DNA of 64,000 nt from Chryseolinea sp. H1M3-3 (GCF_029360725.1 NZ_JARKMY010000001.1:1550001-1614000); one strand, 5' to 3'. Counted from the stretch's first letter, positions 1 to 4,472 are shown. The notes: generated by a model from the sequence alone, not told the origin. Program-made: numbers and translations.

Positions 1-878
1 CACTTCCCAACGGGATGATATTTTCATTACAGGTACAACTTAATTATGAGTTAGAGCGGGAAATACTTGGTTTCGGAGACCATATTAGAGTACTTTCTCC
101 TGAACGGCTTAAGAGAAGAATAAAAGAATGCCTGACGCATGCCCTTGATCAGTATCAATATGAATTAAGTGAAAACGCCCTGCATGGAGCGATACAGAAA
201 CTTACATACAAAGGGTTCATGATTCTCCACCATGTTTTTTCAAAAAAGGAGATCAATCAGATTAAATCCCGGATCGACTACTATTTTAAGATCAGGAATG
301 AGGAAAACGCTCACGCGATTCGAAATGTCTTGGGCGAAATTCCTGAGTTAAAATCTCTGATTCTAAATGCAAACCTTCTACACATATTGAGAAAAATAGA
401 TCCTAAGCTTTTTTTGACCAAAGCGATCTTTTTTGATAAGACACCGGAGTCCAATTGGTATGTCACCTGGCATCAAGACATAATTATCAATGTGAAGGAA
501 AAAATAGAGACAAACGGTTTTACAGGCTGGACAAAGAAATCAGGGGTGCATGGTGTATGTCCTCCAGAAGAAATTCTGAGAGATACTATCACAATCAGAA
601 TTCATCTCGATGACACCGATGAAACAAATGGTGCCTTAAAAGTCGTTCCCGGCTCGCATAACAAAAAACTGTCTGATGAAGAAATAAATTTGATCACTCA
701 AAATGGGATTCCTTATATATGTGAGGTGGCCGCGTGTGGTATACAGATAATGAAACCTCTGCTACTTCATTCTTCATCAAAAGCCACAAGTCAGAAGCAT
801 CGAAGAGTAATTCACCTTGAATTTAGTACAATGGATTTACCGAATGGATTGAAATGGGCGGAACGCCAGGAATTGTGA
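1..878 (+). CDS. WYL-domain C-terminus fused to phytanoyl-CoA dioxygenase (5' partial)
   Basis: The reading frame is open to the left edge, so the true start lies outside the window. The first ~48 residues match the C-terminal end of WYL regulators: they align almost residue by residue with the end of the WYL protein at 41419-42426 (shared GMI-SLQ, NYEL, VL-P-L and a final YQ). The WYL protein stops there, but this frame continues into a PhyH (Fe(II)/2-oxoglutarate dioxygenase) domain. Visible PhyH signs are the HQD metal motif around residue 154, a GALKVVPGSH segment and a distal LLLHSSS histidine. PhyH enzymes hydroxylate small substrates using iron and 2-oxoglutarate. The fusion is seen; a sequencing or assembly join is the main alternative. 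A regulator controlled by an oxidised small molecule is possible but only inference. Confidence 0.75.
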   Translation, partial: LPNGMIFSLQVQLNYELEREILGFGDHIRVLSPERLKRRIKECLTHALDQYQYELSENALHGAIQKLTYKGFMILHHVFSKKEINQIKSRIDYYFKIRNEENAHAIRNVLGEIPELKSLILNANLLHILRKIDPKLFLTKAIFFDKTPESNWYVTWHQDIIINVKEKIETNGFTGWTKKSGVHGVCPPEEILRDTITIRIHLDDTDETNGALKVVPGSHNKKLSDEEINLITQNGIPYICEVAACGIQIMKPLLLHSSSKATSQKHRRVIHLEFSTMDLPNGLKWAERQEL

Positions 879-898
879 TTTTTTAAAATAAAAGTTAA

Positions 899-1564
899 CT
901 ACGCCTCTCTCAACAGAATAAAATTCCTGCAACTGTAAAACTTCACGTTCGGCATTATTGGAAGTGTGCTAAAAATCAGATCAGCATTTTTTGCTTCATT
1001 GTCCATTAGGAATTCTTTCTCTGTGATGTACACTTCCAACTGAGAATAGTAAGAACGAAACCAATGTAATTTATTTGTCAATGCCTGCGAGCGAATTTCC
1101 TGCTCAATTGATTGGAAGAATTGTGCAGGGGGAACGAAGTGCTCACCAGCACCTATCGACTTCGGAATAAGGTTGCCAATATAAACTTTCCATGTTCTCT
1201 CATTGACAAGCCACTCTTCAATTTCAACCTGTCTTAAGGTTTCCTGGTCGTGGCATCCAAATGCCGCGAGTATTGGATGCAGACTGCTCAAAGAGAAGTT
1301 TTGAAAGTTTTTGTTTATCGCTTCATCTACAGTACCACCAAAATCTCCAAAACATTCGATAATCTTTTCACCGGTGTCAGTCACTGCCATCACATCAAGA
1401 CGCGAACTAATACCACCGTTGATTTCATGATAGACAAGTCGTGTCTTAAACTTTAGATCATCAGCAAGGCTGGTATTAACAAATTCGTTGTCGACATCAA
1501 CATTCACGCCATGGTTTTTGAGTAAGCCAGCAAGTTGTAGGTTGACAATAATTTCGTTTGCCAT
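899..1564 (-). CDS. DUF6348-like protein
   Basis: A 221-aa soluble protein without signal peptide or membrane segment. It has a central glycine/phenylalanine-rich stretch (ECFGDFGGTVDEA) and a WKVYIGNL segment that resemble DUF6348 proteins, which have no known reaction. It faces the preceding dioxygenase gene tail to tail (21 bp apart) and lies upstream of higA on the same strand, 39 bp after it in transcription order, so it could be the last gene of the higBA transcript. The family call is by memory of motif, so only moderate. Confidence 0.6.
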   Translation of the reverse strand: MANEIIVNLQLAGLLKNHGVNVDVDNEFVNTSLADDLKFKTRLVYHEINGGISSRLDVMAVTDTGEKIIECFGDFGGTVDEAINKNFQNFSLSSLHPILAAFGCHDQETLRQVEIEEWLVNERTWKVYIGNLIPKSIGAGEHFVPPAQFFQSIEQEIRSQALTNKLHWFRSYYSQLEVYITEKEFLMDNEAKNADLIFSTLPIMPNVKFYSCRNFILLREA

Positions 1565-1603
1565 GCTCGCATCTATTCATTCGTGAGACTTTGAGGTTTA
1601 ATT

Positions 1604-1894
1604 TTAATCCTTAATCAATCGCTTCACTCTAATCTTAGTTGCCTCTTTATATCCTTTCGCGAGGTCATAGTTCATCTGCGCCTGTAACCAGAATTCAGGG
1701 GTAGTATCGAACGCCTTGCTAAGCTTGAATGCCATTTCTACAGATACGGAATACTCTCCTTTAATAATAGCGTACAGATTTTTTCGTGCAACGCCCAACG
1801 CACTCGCGACCTCGGTGATTGTCAGATTATGTGGCTTGATGTATAATTCTTCAAGAATCTGACCGGGGTGCGCTGGGCTGTGCATTCGTGGCAT
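1604..1894 (-). CDS. higA: HigA-type antitoxin, XRE family
   Basis: A 96-aa protein with the HigA addiction-module layout: HPGQILEELY at the N-terminus, then a helix-turn-helix (ITEVASALGVARKNLYAIIKGE) and the TPEFWLQAQMNYDL signature near residue 70. HigA proteins bind their partner toxin and repress their own promoter. It lies 6 bp downstream of the toxin gene on the same strand, giving the toxin-first order typical of hig loci. A candidate operator lies at 2245-2263. Confidence 0.9.
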   Translation of the reverse strand: MPRMHSPAHPGQILEELYIKPHNLTITEVASALGVARKNLYAIIKGEYSVSVEMAFKLSKAFDTTPEFWLQAQMNYDLAKGYKEATKIRVKRLIKD

Positions 1895-1900
1895 AGATAC

Positions 1901-2173
1901 TTAGTTTAATTCCTGTTTATAATCCAACTGTCGTATCTCTCCATCTATAAAGCGGAACGAAAATGTTCCTACTCCGTGAACTCTTAGGCGATAACTGTTC
2001 GCGCCCTCTTCGAGAATACTAATATTCTTAATAGATAGGTCACGCAAATCTTTCGCTGCATGTATTACGGAAAGCCATAGCAATAAAAAGCCCTTCAACT
2101 CCCGTGATATCCCGGCAGCTGTTCCTTTTTCGAAAAGGCTTTTTAATACGCTATGACGAATTGATACGATCAT
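1901..2173 (-). CDS. higB: HigB-type toxin, RelE/ParE superfamily
   Basis: A 90-aa basic protein matching the HigB fold: MIVSIRHSVLKSLFEKG at the start, an AAKDLRDLSI segment, and the terminal strands with YRLRVHGVGTFSFRF and IRQLDYKQ. HigB toxins are ribosome-dependent mRNA nucleases that cut within codons of translating ribosomes. Here the toxin is the first gene of a two-gene unit with higA. The unit is divergent from the tRNA array whose promoter lies about 150 bp away, so toxin-induced translation stress and tRNA supply could be linked; that link is inference. Confidence 0.85.
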   Translation of the reverse strand: MIVSIRHSVLKSLFEKGTAAGISRELKGFLLLWLSVIHAAKDLRDLSIKNISILEEGANSYRLRVHGVGTFSFRFIDGEIRQLDYKQELN

Positions 2174-2203
2174 ACTTTGTGCGCCGAAGCTTTTCTTCGA
2201 TCG

Positions 2204-2221
2204 CCATAGCCTTGGCGAAGG
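2204..2221. repeat. Dispersed repeat CCATAGC-family, copy 1
   Basis: CCATAGCCTTGGCGAAGG lies upstream of higB. Related copies lie at 4132-4149 and, split by a 31-nt insert, at 4261-4309. It is probably a small intergenic palindromic unit. Confidence 0.5.
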
Positions 2222-2244
2222 AGATAGCGTAGGCGTAAAACCTG

Positions 2245-2278
2245 TAACGTATATTTTACGTTAGGGATGGCAAAGGTA
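2245..2278 (-). promoter_or_regulatory. higBA promoter and candidate HigA operator
   Basis: Read on the minus strand, TACCTTTG at 2278-2271 fits the Bacteroidota -7 box TAnnTTTG. Just downstream lies a palindrome with 7-bp arms, TAACGTA-N5-TACGTTA (2245-2263), in the position expected for autorepression by HigA. The tRNA-array operator (2290-2306) lies 11 bp upstream of the -7 box, so one regulator could touch both divergent promoters. Confidence 0.5.
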
Positions 2279-2289
2279 AAAAAATCTTT

Positions 2290-2330
2290 GTTACCTGTTG
2301 GGTAACAAACAAAAAGTTGTTTTATCTTTG
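2290..2330 (+). promoter_or_regulatory. Operator 1 and promoter of tRNA array 1
   Basis: The perfect-arm palindrome GTTACCTGTTGGGTAAC (2290-2306) is followed after 16 nt by TATCTTTG (2323-2330), a TAnnTTTG -7 box. The usual -33 TTTG is absent; the right half of the palindrome lies where it should be. The second array repeats the same palindrome and the same 16-nt spacing, so this is a genuine regulatory module. Replacing the -33 element suggests activator dependence, but repression fits too. Confidence 0.75.
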
Positions 2331-2348
2331 TATCACAATAAGACAAAA

Positions 2349-2453
2349 ATGAAACCGAGTATCAACTATATCAATCTGAATTCACGCCAGCATATATGCT
2401 TTATGGCGAAGAATGATTATTGGGAATACCCGGGAAGATATTTGCATCTATAA
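2349..2453 (+). CDS. Leader peptide 1 of tRNA array
   Basis: A 34-codon ORF from ATG at 2349 to TAA at 2451-2453, starting about 18 nt after the promoter box and ending 22 nt before an intrinsic terminator. Its composition is odd: it contains 18 of the 20 amino acids (no Thr or Val) and is rich in Asn (4), Tyr (4), Ile (3) and Leu (3), with 2 Lys, 2 Met and 1 Phe. The readable tRNAs of the array behind it are Asn, Lys, Ile, Met and Phe. It resembles the leader peptide of an attenuated operon in which a ribosome samples codons before the terminator. A CCCGGG in its codons (2429-2434) can pair with CCCGGG in the terminator 3' side (2493-2498). No protein function is suggested. Confidence 0.6.
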   Translation: MKPSINYINLNSRQHICFMAKNDYWEYPGRYLHL

Positions 2454-2475
2454 AAATAGATTTTATTATAAATAG

Positions 2476-2510
2476 AAGCCCCGTGTAAATAGCCCGGGGC
2501 TTTTGTTTTT
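2476..2510 (+). terminator. Intrinsic terminator/attenuator before tRNA array 1
   Basis: Stem AAGCCCCG (2476-2483) pairs with CGGGGCTT (2495-2502), closing an 11-nt loop, followed by T-rich sequence to 2510. It lies between the leader ORF and the first tRNA gene, so transcription must read through it for tRNA expression. This position is the main reason to suspect attenuation. Confidence 0.8.
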
Positions 2511-2522
2511 TATAAATATTAC

Positions 2523-2595
2523 GGACACATAGCTCAGTCGGTAGAGCAGGGCTTTGTTAAAGCTCAGGTCGGTGGATCATGCCCATCTGTGTCCG
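2523..2595 (+). tRNA. tRNA-Asn(GTT)
   Basis: Acceptor GGACACA/TGTGTCC with discriminator G, D stem GCTC/GAGC with a normal AGTCGGTA loop, anticodon stem GGGCT/AGCTC with loop TTGTTAA. The T stem GGTGG/CCATC is intact but its loop is ATCATGC instead of TTCRANN. No CCA is encoded. Confidence 0.85.
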
Positions 2596-2606
2596 CTATT
2601 GTACTT

Positions 2607-2698
2607 GGATACTGAGGCTGCTAGGTGTGGCCGCTGGTCCCGATAGTTATCGGGAGTCGCTCCAGAGAATTAGACGGGTTCGATGCCCGTAGTATCCG
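2607..2698 (+). tRNA. tRNA with palindromic insert, identity unclear
   Basis: Acceptor GGATACT/AGTATCC, discriminator G, and a canonical T arm ACGGG-TTCGATG-CCCGT. The gene is 92 nt long; removing the 16-bp palindrome at 2639-2654 leaves 76 nt, a normal tRNA size. The palindrome sits in the loop closed by CTGG/CCAG, the likely anticodon stem. The remaining loop does not give a safe anticodon. Confidence 0.55.
2639..2654. repeat. 16-bp palindrome inside tRNA loop, copy 1
   Basis: CCCGATAGTTATCGGG lies in the putative anticodon loop of the tRNA at 2607-2698. Other copies are at 3081-3096, 3139-3154 and, extended, at 14298-14315. Confidence 0.85.
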
Positions 2699-2704
2699 CA
2701 ATGA

Positions 2705-2758
2705 ATCCAGTCTACGAGTTTACCTCAAGGTTACACAGGTAGTGTAACTAGACTGGAT
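2705..2758 (+). ncRNA. Small three-way-junction RNA element of unknown role
   Basis: A perfect 10-bp closing stem, ATCCAGTCTA (2705-2714) with TAGACTGGAT (2749-2758), encloses a small GAG/CTC hairpin and a 7-bp hairpin GTTACAC-AGGTA-GTGTAAC (2730-2748). It occupies the place of a tRNA in the array but lacks a T arm. It may be a highly reduced tRNA, a processing spacer, or, since its hairpin resembles the GTTACC operator, another binding site. Confidence 0.35.
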
Positions 2759-2769
2759 CAAGTAATTAA

Positions 2770-2844
2770 CACCCGAATGTTCCGCGGTGGCGAATCCTAT
2801 TCAACTTGAATTGGATTGCGGCAGGTTCAACTCCTGCTGGGTGA
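2770..2844 (+). tRNA. tRNA-like gene, anticodon not readable (unit 4)
   Basis: Acceptor CACCCG/TGGGTG (6 bp), T arm GCAGG-TTCAACT-CCTGC and possible D stem GTTC/GAAT. The anticodon region folds either with a weak CTATT/AATTG stem (loop CAACTTG, no U33) or as AATCC/GGATT around a self-complementary 15-nt loop. Total length is a normal 75 nt. Identity is left open. Confidence 0.45.
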
Positions 2845-2857
2845 GTTATTATTTTAT

Positions 2858-2934
2858 CGAGGTGTATCGGCTCACGCTTATACCGTGTTGAAACCGTAGT
2901 TGGTTACACGTTGGTTCAACTCCAGCCACCTCGA
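2858..2934 (+). tRNA. tRNA-like gene, anticodon not readable (unit 5)
   Basis: Strong acceptor CGAGGTG/CACCTCG with discriminator A and T arm GTTGG-TTCAACT-CCAGC. The middle has competing folds: CACG/CGTG around CTTATAC, AACC/GGTT around GTAGTT, and CGTGT/ACACG around a 17-nt loop. I cannot choose an anticodon. Confidence 0.45.
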
Positions 2935-2988
2935 CAAGAAAGTTTAGTTACAATATATATGGACATAGACAAGAAGGCCGGAGAATTT

Positions 2989-3059
2989 CCGGCCAAAGCA
3001 TTAAGGTGATGCTCCTGCCTTTTAAGCAGGAGAACACGGATCGTTACCGTGTGGCCGGA
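2989..3059 (+). tRNA. tRNA-Lys(TTT)
   Basis: Acceptor CCGGCCA/TGGCCGG, D stem GCAT/ATGC, anticodon stem CCTGC/GCAGG with loop CTTTTAA, T stem CACGG/CCGTG with the unusual loop ATCGTTA, discriminator A. Just upstream, GGCCGGA at 2976-2982 could pair with the 5' acceptor strand, an alternative fold that might affect processing. Confidence 0.85.
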
Positions 3060-3080
3060 CATACTGTGTGATATAGCTCT

Positions 3081-3096
3081 CCCGATAGCTATCGGG
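3081..3096. repeat. 16-bp palindrome in tRNA-Ile D loop
   Basis: CCCGATAGCTATCGGG, a perfect palindrome, lies between the D-stem strands of tRNA-Ile. It belongs to the same family as 2639-2654. Confidence 0.9.
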
Positions 3097-3138
3097 AGGT
3101 AGAGCACCATGCTGATACCATGGAGGTTGATGGTTCGT

Positions 3139-3154
3139 CCCGATAACTATCGGG
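3139..3154. repeat. 16-bp palindrome in tRNA-Ile T loop
   Basis: CCCGATAACTATCGGG lies in the T loop of tRNA-Ile, directly after TTCGT. It is a third family member inside tRNA genes. Confidence 0.9.
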
Positions 3155-3173
3155 ACCATCTATCACAACGCAT

Positions 3174-3246
3174 TGCACATTGGCGTAGTTGGTAGCGCAC
3201 AGGGCTCATAACTCTGGGGTCGCAGGTTCGAATCCTGCATGTGCAA
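3174..3246 (+). tRNA. tRNA-Met(CAT)
   Basis: Acceptor TGCACAT/ATGTGCA, D stem GCGT/GCGC, anticodon stem CAGGG/CTCTG with loop CTCATAA, canonical T arm GCAGG-TTCGAAT-CCTGC, discriminator A. It is the best-formed gene of array 1. An Ile tRNA with lysidine-modified CAT cannot be excluded. Confidence 0.9.
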
Positions 3247-3251
3247 CATTT

Positions 3252-3323
3252 GGAGATTAAGCTAACTAAGTAGAAGCGTCCCGCTGAAGCCGGGAAGGAC
3301 TGGAGCGTTACCAGTAGTCTCCA
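3252..3323 (+). tRNA. tRNA-Phe(GAA)
   Basis: Acceptor GGAGATT/AGTCTCC, short D stem GCT/AGC, anticodon stem TCCCG/CGGGA with loop CTGAAGC, T stem ACTGG/CCAGT with unusual loop AGCGTTA, discriminator A. The variable region is only about 3 nt. Confidence 0.8.
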
Positions 3324-3365
3324 CAAGGGCAAGTCTTTATTAAATAAGAATGAATTTTCTTTTTG

Positions 3366-3452
3366 GTGGACCGTGCCGGTGGCGTGATAGCATAGTCGCA
3401 GATAAATGCGTGGCGCAAAGCGCGCCAAGATCGAGGTTAAAGCCCTTCCACG
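3366..3452 (+). tRNA. Degenerate type II tRNA-like gene (possibly Leu)
   Basis: A long variable arm TGGCGC/GCGCCA and a T arm GAGG-TTAAAGC-CCTT mark a class II tRNA. The acceptor pairs only as GTGG(A)/(T)CCAC, and the anticodon loop around GATAAA is short and lacks a clear U33; TAA (Leu) is the best guess. It may be a decaying gene. Confidence 0.4.
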
Positions 3453-3487
3453 CTACAGACATTAAATAAAAAAGTCAGATAACAATT

Positions 3488-3838
3488 ATGAAGTACATTC
3501 AGCATCATATCAATGGCCAGTCTATTGCAGAACTCAGCGCCGAAGGTGTTATGCTCAGCACTGCACAACAATTTCTCCAGATGATCATGGACTCTTCTGC
3601 CGAAGGAATTATTGTTCATCAAGAGAGTATTGATCAAAAATTCTTTGACTTACGAAGTGGTCTTGCCGGAGAGATGCTGCAAAAAGTGGTGAACTATAGG
3701 TTGCGGCTGGCGATTGTTGGCGACTTCTCCATTTATGAAAGCAAAAGCTTGAAGGCTTTTATTTCGGAAAACAATAGGTCAAACGCAATTGTCTTTGTTA
3801 ATACAATTGAGGACGCACTAGTTAGATTAAGTAAATAA
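3488..3838 (+). CDS. DUF4180 protein embedded in tRNA array
   Basis: A 116-aa protein matching DUF4180 along its length. Family signs are a STAQQFLQMIMD stretch in the position of the usual ITDaQ segment, then FFDLRSGLAGEMLQKVVNYRLRLAIVGDF and SKSLKAFISENN. The family has no established biochemical function. It lies between array 1 and the second operator, with no promoter or terminator seen in front of it, so it is probably co-transcribed with array 1; its stop is 7 bp before operator 2. A role as RNA- or tRNA-related accessory protein, or as regulator of the arrays, is suggested only by position. Confidence 0.8.
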   Translation: MKYIQHHINGQSIAELSAEGVMLSTAQQFLQMIMDSSAEGIIVHQESIDQKFFDLRSGLAGEMLQKVVNYRLRLAIVGDFSIYESKSLKAFISENNRSNAIVFVNTIEDALVRLSK

Positions 3839-3844
3839 AAAAGT

Positions 3845-3885
3845 GTTACCTAATAGGTAACAAATAAAAATCATTTATATATTTG
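3845..3885 (+). promoter_or_regulatory. Operator 2 and promoter of tRNA array 2
   Basis: Palindrome GTTACCTAATAGGTAAC (3845-3861), then 16 nt, then TATATTTG (3878-3885). Arms and spacing equal those of operator 1. The -33 TTTG is again missing. The leader ATG begins 5 nt after the box, so the transcript is probably leaderless. Confidence 0.75.
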
Positions 3886-3889
3886 AGCC

Positions 3890-3976
3890 ATGAACAAAAG
3901 ACATTCACATAGCTCGTATCGCCAACCCCAGCCGTCACAACAGGACCGGGAGGACGAACTATGTATGCCTGAATGA
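3890..3976 (+). CDS. Leader peptide 2 of tRNA array
   Basis: A 28-codon ORF from ATG at 3890 to TGA at 3974-3976. It contains Gln 4, Ser 4, Arg 3, Pro 3 and His 2, that is 16 of 28 residues, exactly the amino acids of the tRNAs that follow (Pro, Gln, His, Arg, Ser); Asp (3) and Glu (3) are also frequent. Leader 1 has only 9 of 34 in that set. A GGGAGG in its codons (3948-3953) is complementary to CCTCCC in the terminator 5' arm (4011-4016), which gives a candidate antiterminator. The function is read from context; no homology is known to me. Confidence 0.6.
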   Translation: MNKRHSHSSYRQPQPSQQDREDELCMPE

Positions 3977-4008
3977 TGATCTAGAATACTGTCATTACAA
4001 CTCATACT

Positions 4009-4037
4009 AGCCTCCCTTACCAGGAGGCTTTTTGTTT
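4009..4037 (+). terminator. Intrinsic terminator/attenuator before tRNA array 2
   Basis: Stem AGCCTCC (4009-4015) with GGAGGCT (4023-4029), a 7-nt loop, then TTTTGTTT. It separates leader 2 from tRNA-Pro, the same layout as array 1. Confidence 0.85.
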
Positions 4038-4047
4038 ATATGCACAT

Positions 4048-4122
4048 AGGGAAATGGAGGAGCTTGGTCGTCCTCGCCTGCTTTGGACGCAGGAGACCCT
4101 GGTTCGAATCCAGGTTACCCTA
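4048..4122 (+). tRNA. tRNA-Pro(TGG)
   Basis: Acceptor AGGGAAA/TTACCCT with one A-A mismatch, D stem GAGG/CCTC, anticodon stem CCTGC/GCAGG with loop TTTGGAC, T arm CCTGG-TTCGAAT-CCAGG, discriminator A. Confidence 0.88.
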
Positions 4123-4131
4123 CTTCGTTCC

Positions 4132-4149
4132 CCATAGCTTTAGCGAAGG
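4132..4149. repeat. Dispersed repeat CCATAGC-family, copy 2
   Basis: CCATAGCTTTAGCGAAGG lies between tRNA-Pro and the next tRNA, with imperfect inverted flanks (TTCG/CGAA). Confidence 0.5.
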
Positions 4150-4162
4150 CGAACAAATATTT

Positions 4163-4251
4163 CGGAGAGTAGTCCGTAAGTAGATCCGTCAGCTGACGGA
4201 CTGTAAAAGCGGTGCTTAATCGCCTTGGGTGTTCGATTCGCCCCTCTCCGA
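4163..4251 (+). tRNA. tRNA-Tyr-like gene (GTA) with palindromic insert
   Basis: Acceptor CGGAGAG/CTCTCCG, T arm GGGTG-TTCGATT-CGCCC, a class II variable arm GCGGT/ATCGC and discriminator A. ACGGA followed by loop CTGTAAA matches the 5' half of a tRNA-Tyr anticodon arm, but the 3' strand TCCGT is missing after the loop and instead occurs before it, inside the palindrome at 4185-4200. D-stem pairing GTCC/GGAC uses the same bases. CTTAAT in the variable region gives a rival Leu reading. Confidence 0.5.
4185..4200. repeat. 16-bp palindrome inside tRNA-Tyr-like gene
   Basis: TCCGTCAGCTGACGGA is a perfect palindrome of a different sequence family from CCCGATAGYTATCGGG but of the same length and in the same type of position. 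Confidence 0.85.
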
Positions 4252-4254
4252 CAG

Positions 4255-4315
4255 TGTCCGCCATAGCTTTCACAACGCTGGGCATATTTGCTCTAGTGGC
4301 AAGCGAAGGCGGACA
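4255..4315. repeat. Dispersed repeat CCATAGC-family, copy 3, with 31-nt insert
   Basis: Outer arms TGTCCGCC (4255-4262) and GGCGGACA (4308-4315) enclose CCATAGCTTT and AGCGAAGG, split by a 31-nt insert (about 4271-4301). It lies between the Tyr-like and Gln tRNA genes. No tRNA fold is apparent. Confidence 0.5.
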
Positions 4316-4320
4316 AAAAT

Positions 4321-4392
4321 TCCGGGATCGTCTAAAGGCAGGACGATTGACTTTGGCTCAGTAGATGCGTGGTTCGAATCCCGCTCCCGGAA
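4321..4392 (+). tRNA. tRNA-Gln(TTG)
   Basis: Acceptor TCCGGGA/TCCCGGA, D stem GTC/GAC, anticodon stem ATTGA/TCAGT with loop CTTTGGC, T loop TTCGAAT. The 5' T-stem strand GCGTGG pairs with CCCGC only if one T is bulged. Confidence 0.85.
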
Positions 4393-4398
4393 CATATG

Positions 4399-4472
4399 GT
4401 GATGTAACGCAAACTGGCTTCGCGGCAAGATTGTGGATCTTGTGTTTATGAGTTCGAGCCTCATGCATCACC
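4399..4472 (+). tRNA. tRNA-His(GTG)
   Basis: Acceptor GTGATGT/GCATCAC, with G at 4398 (position -1) facing C at 4472 (position 73), the identity pair of tRNA-His. Anticodon stem CAAGA/TCTTG with loop TTGTGGA; T arm ATGAG-TTCGAGC-CTCAT. Confidence 0.9.

Larger units (their letters stand above)
3067..3168 (+). tRNA. tRNA-Ile(GAT) with two palindromic inserts
   Basis: Acceptor TGTGATA/TATCACA, D stem GCTC/GAGC, anticodon stem CCATG/CATGG with loop CTGATAC, T stem GATGG/CCATC, discriminator A. The gene is 102 nt because a 16-bp palindrome sits in the D loop (3081-3096) and another in the T loop (3139-3154). Both leave the flanking stems intact. Confidence 0.8.

Noticed and set aside
2639-3154. 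Group I-type or archaeal-type introns in tRNA genes
   Set aside because: The inserts are only 16-bp palindromes and also occur in D and T loops; no intron core or splicing motif is present. Excision is not excluded.
2916-3428. Minus-strand ORFs of 64 and 93 codons across array 1
   Set aside because: They run antisense through the Lys, Ile, Met and Phe tRNA genes and have no recognisable protein pattern; open frames here come from tRNA sequence.
3437-3637. Minus-strand ORF opposite DUF4180
   Set aside because: Shadow of the conserved DUF4180 frame on the plus strand.
4270-4464. Minus-strand ORF of 64 codons across array 2
   Set aside because: It lies antisense to the Gln and His tRNA genes and shows no protein features.
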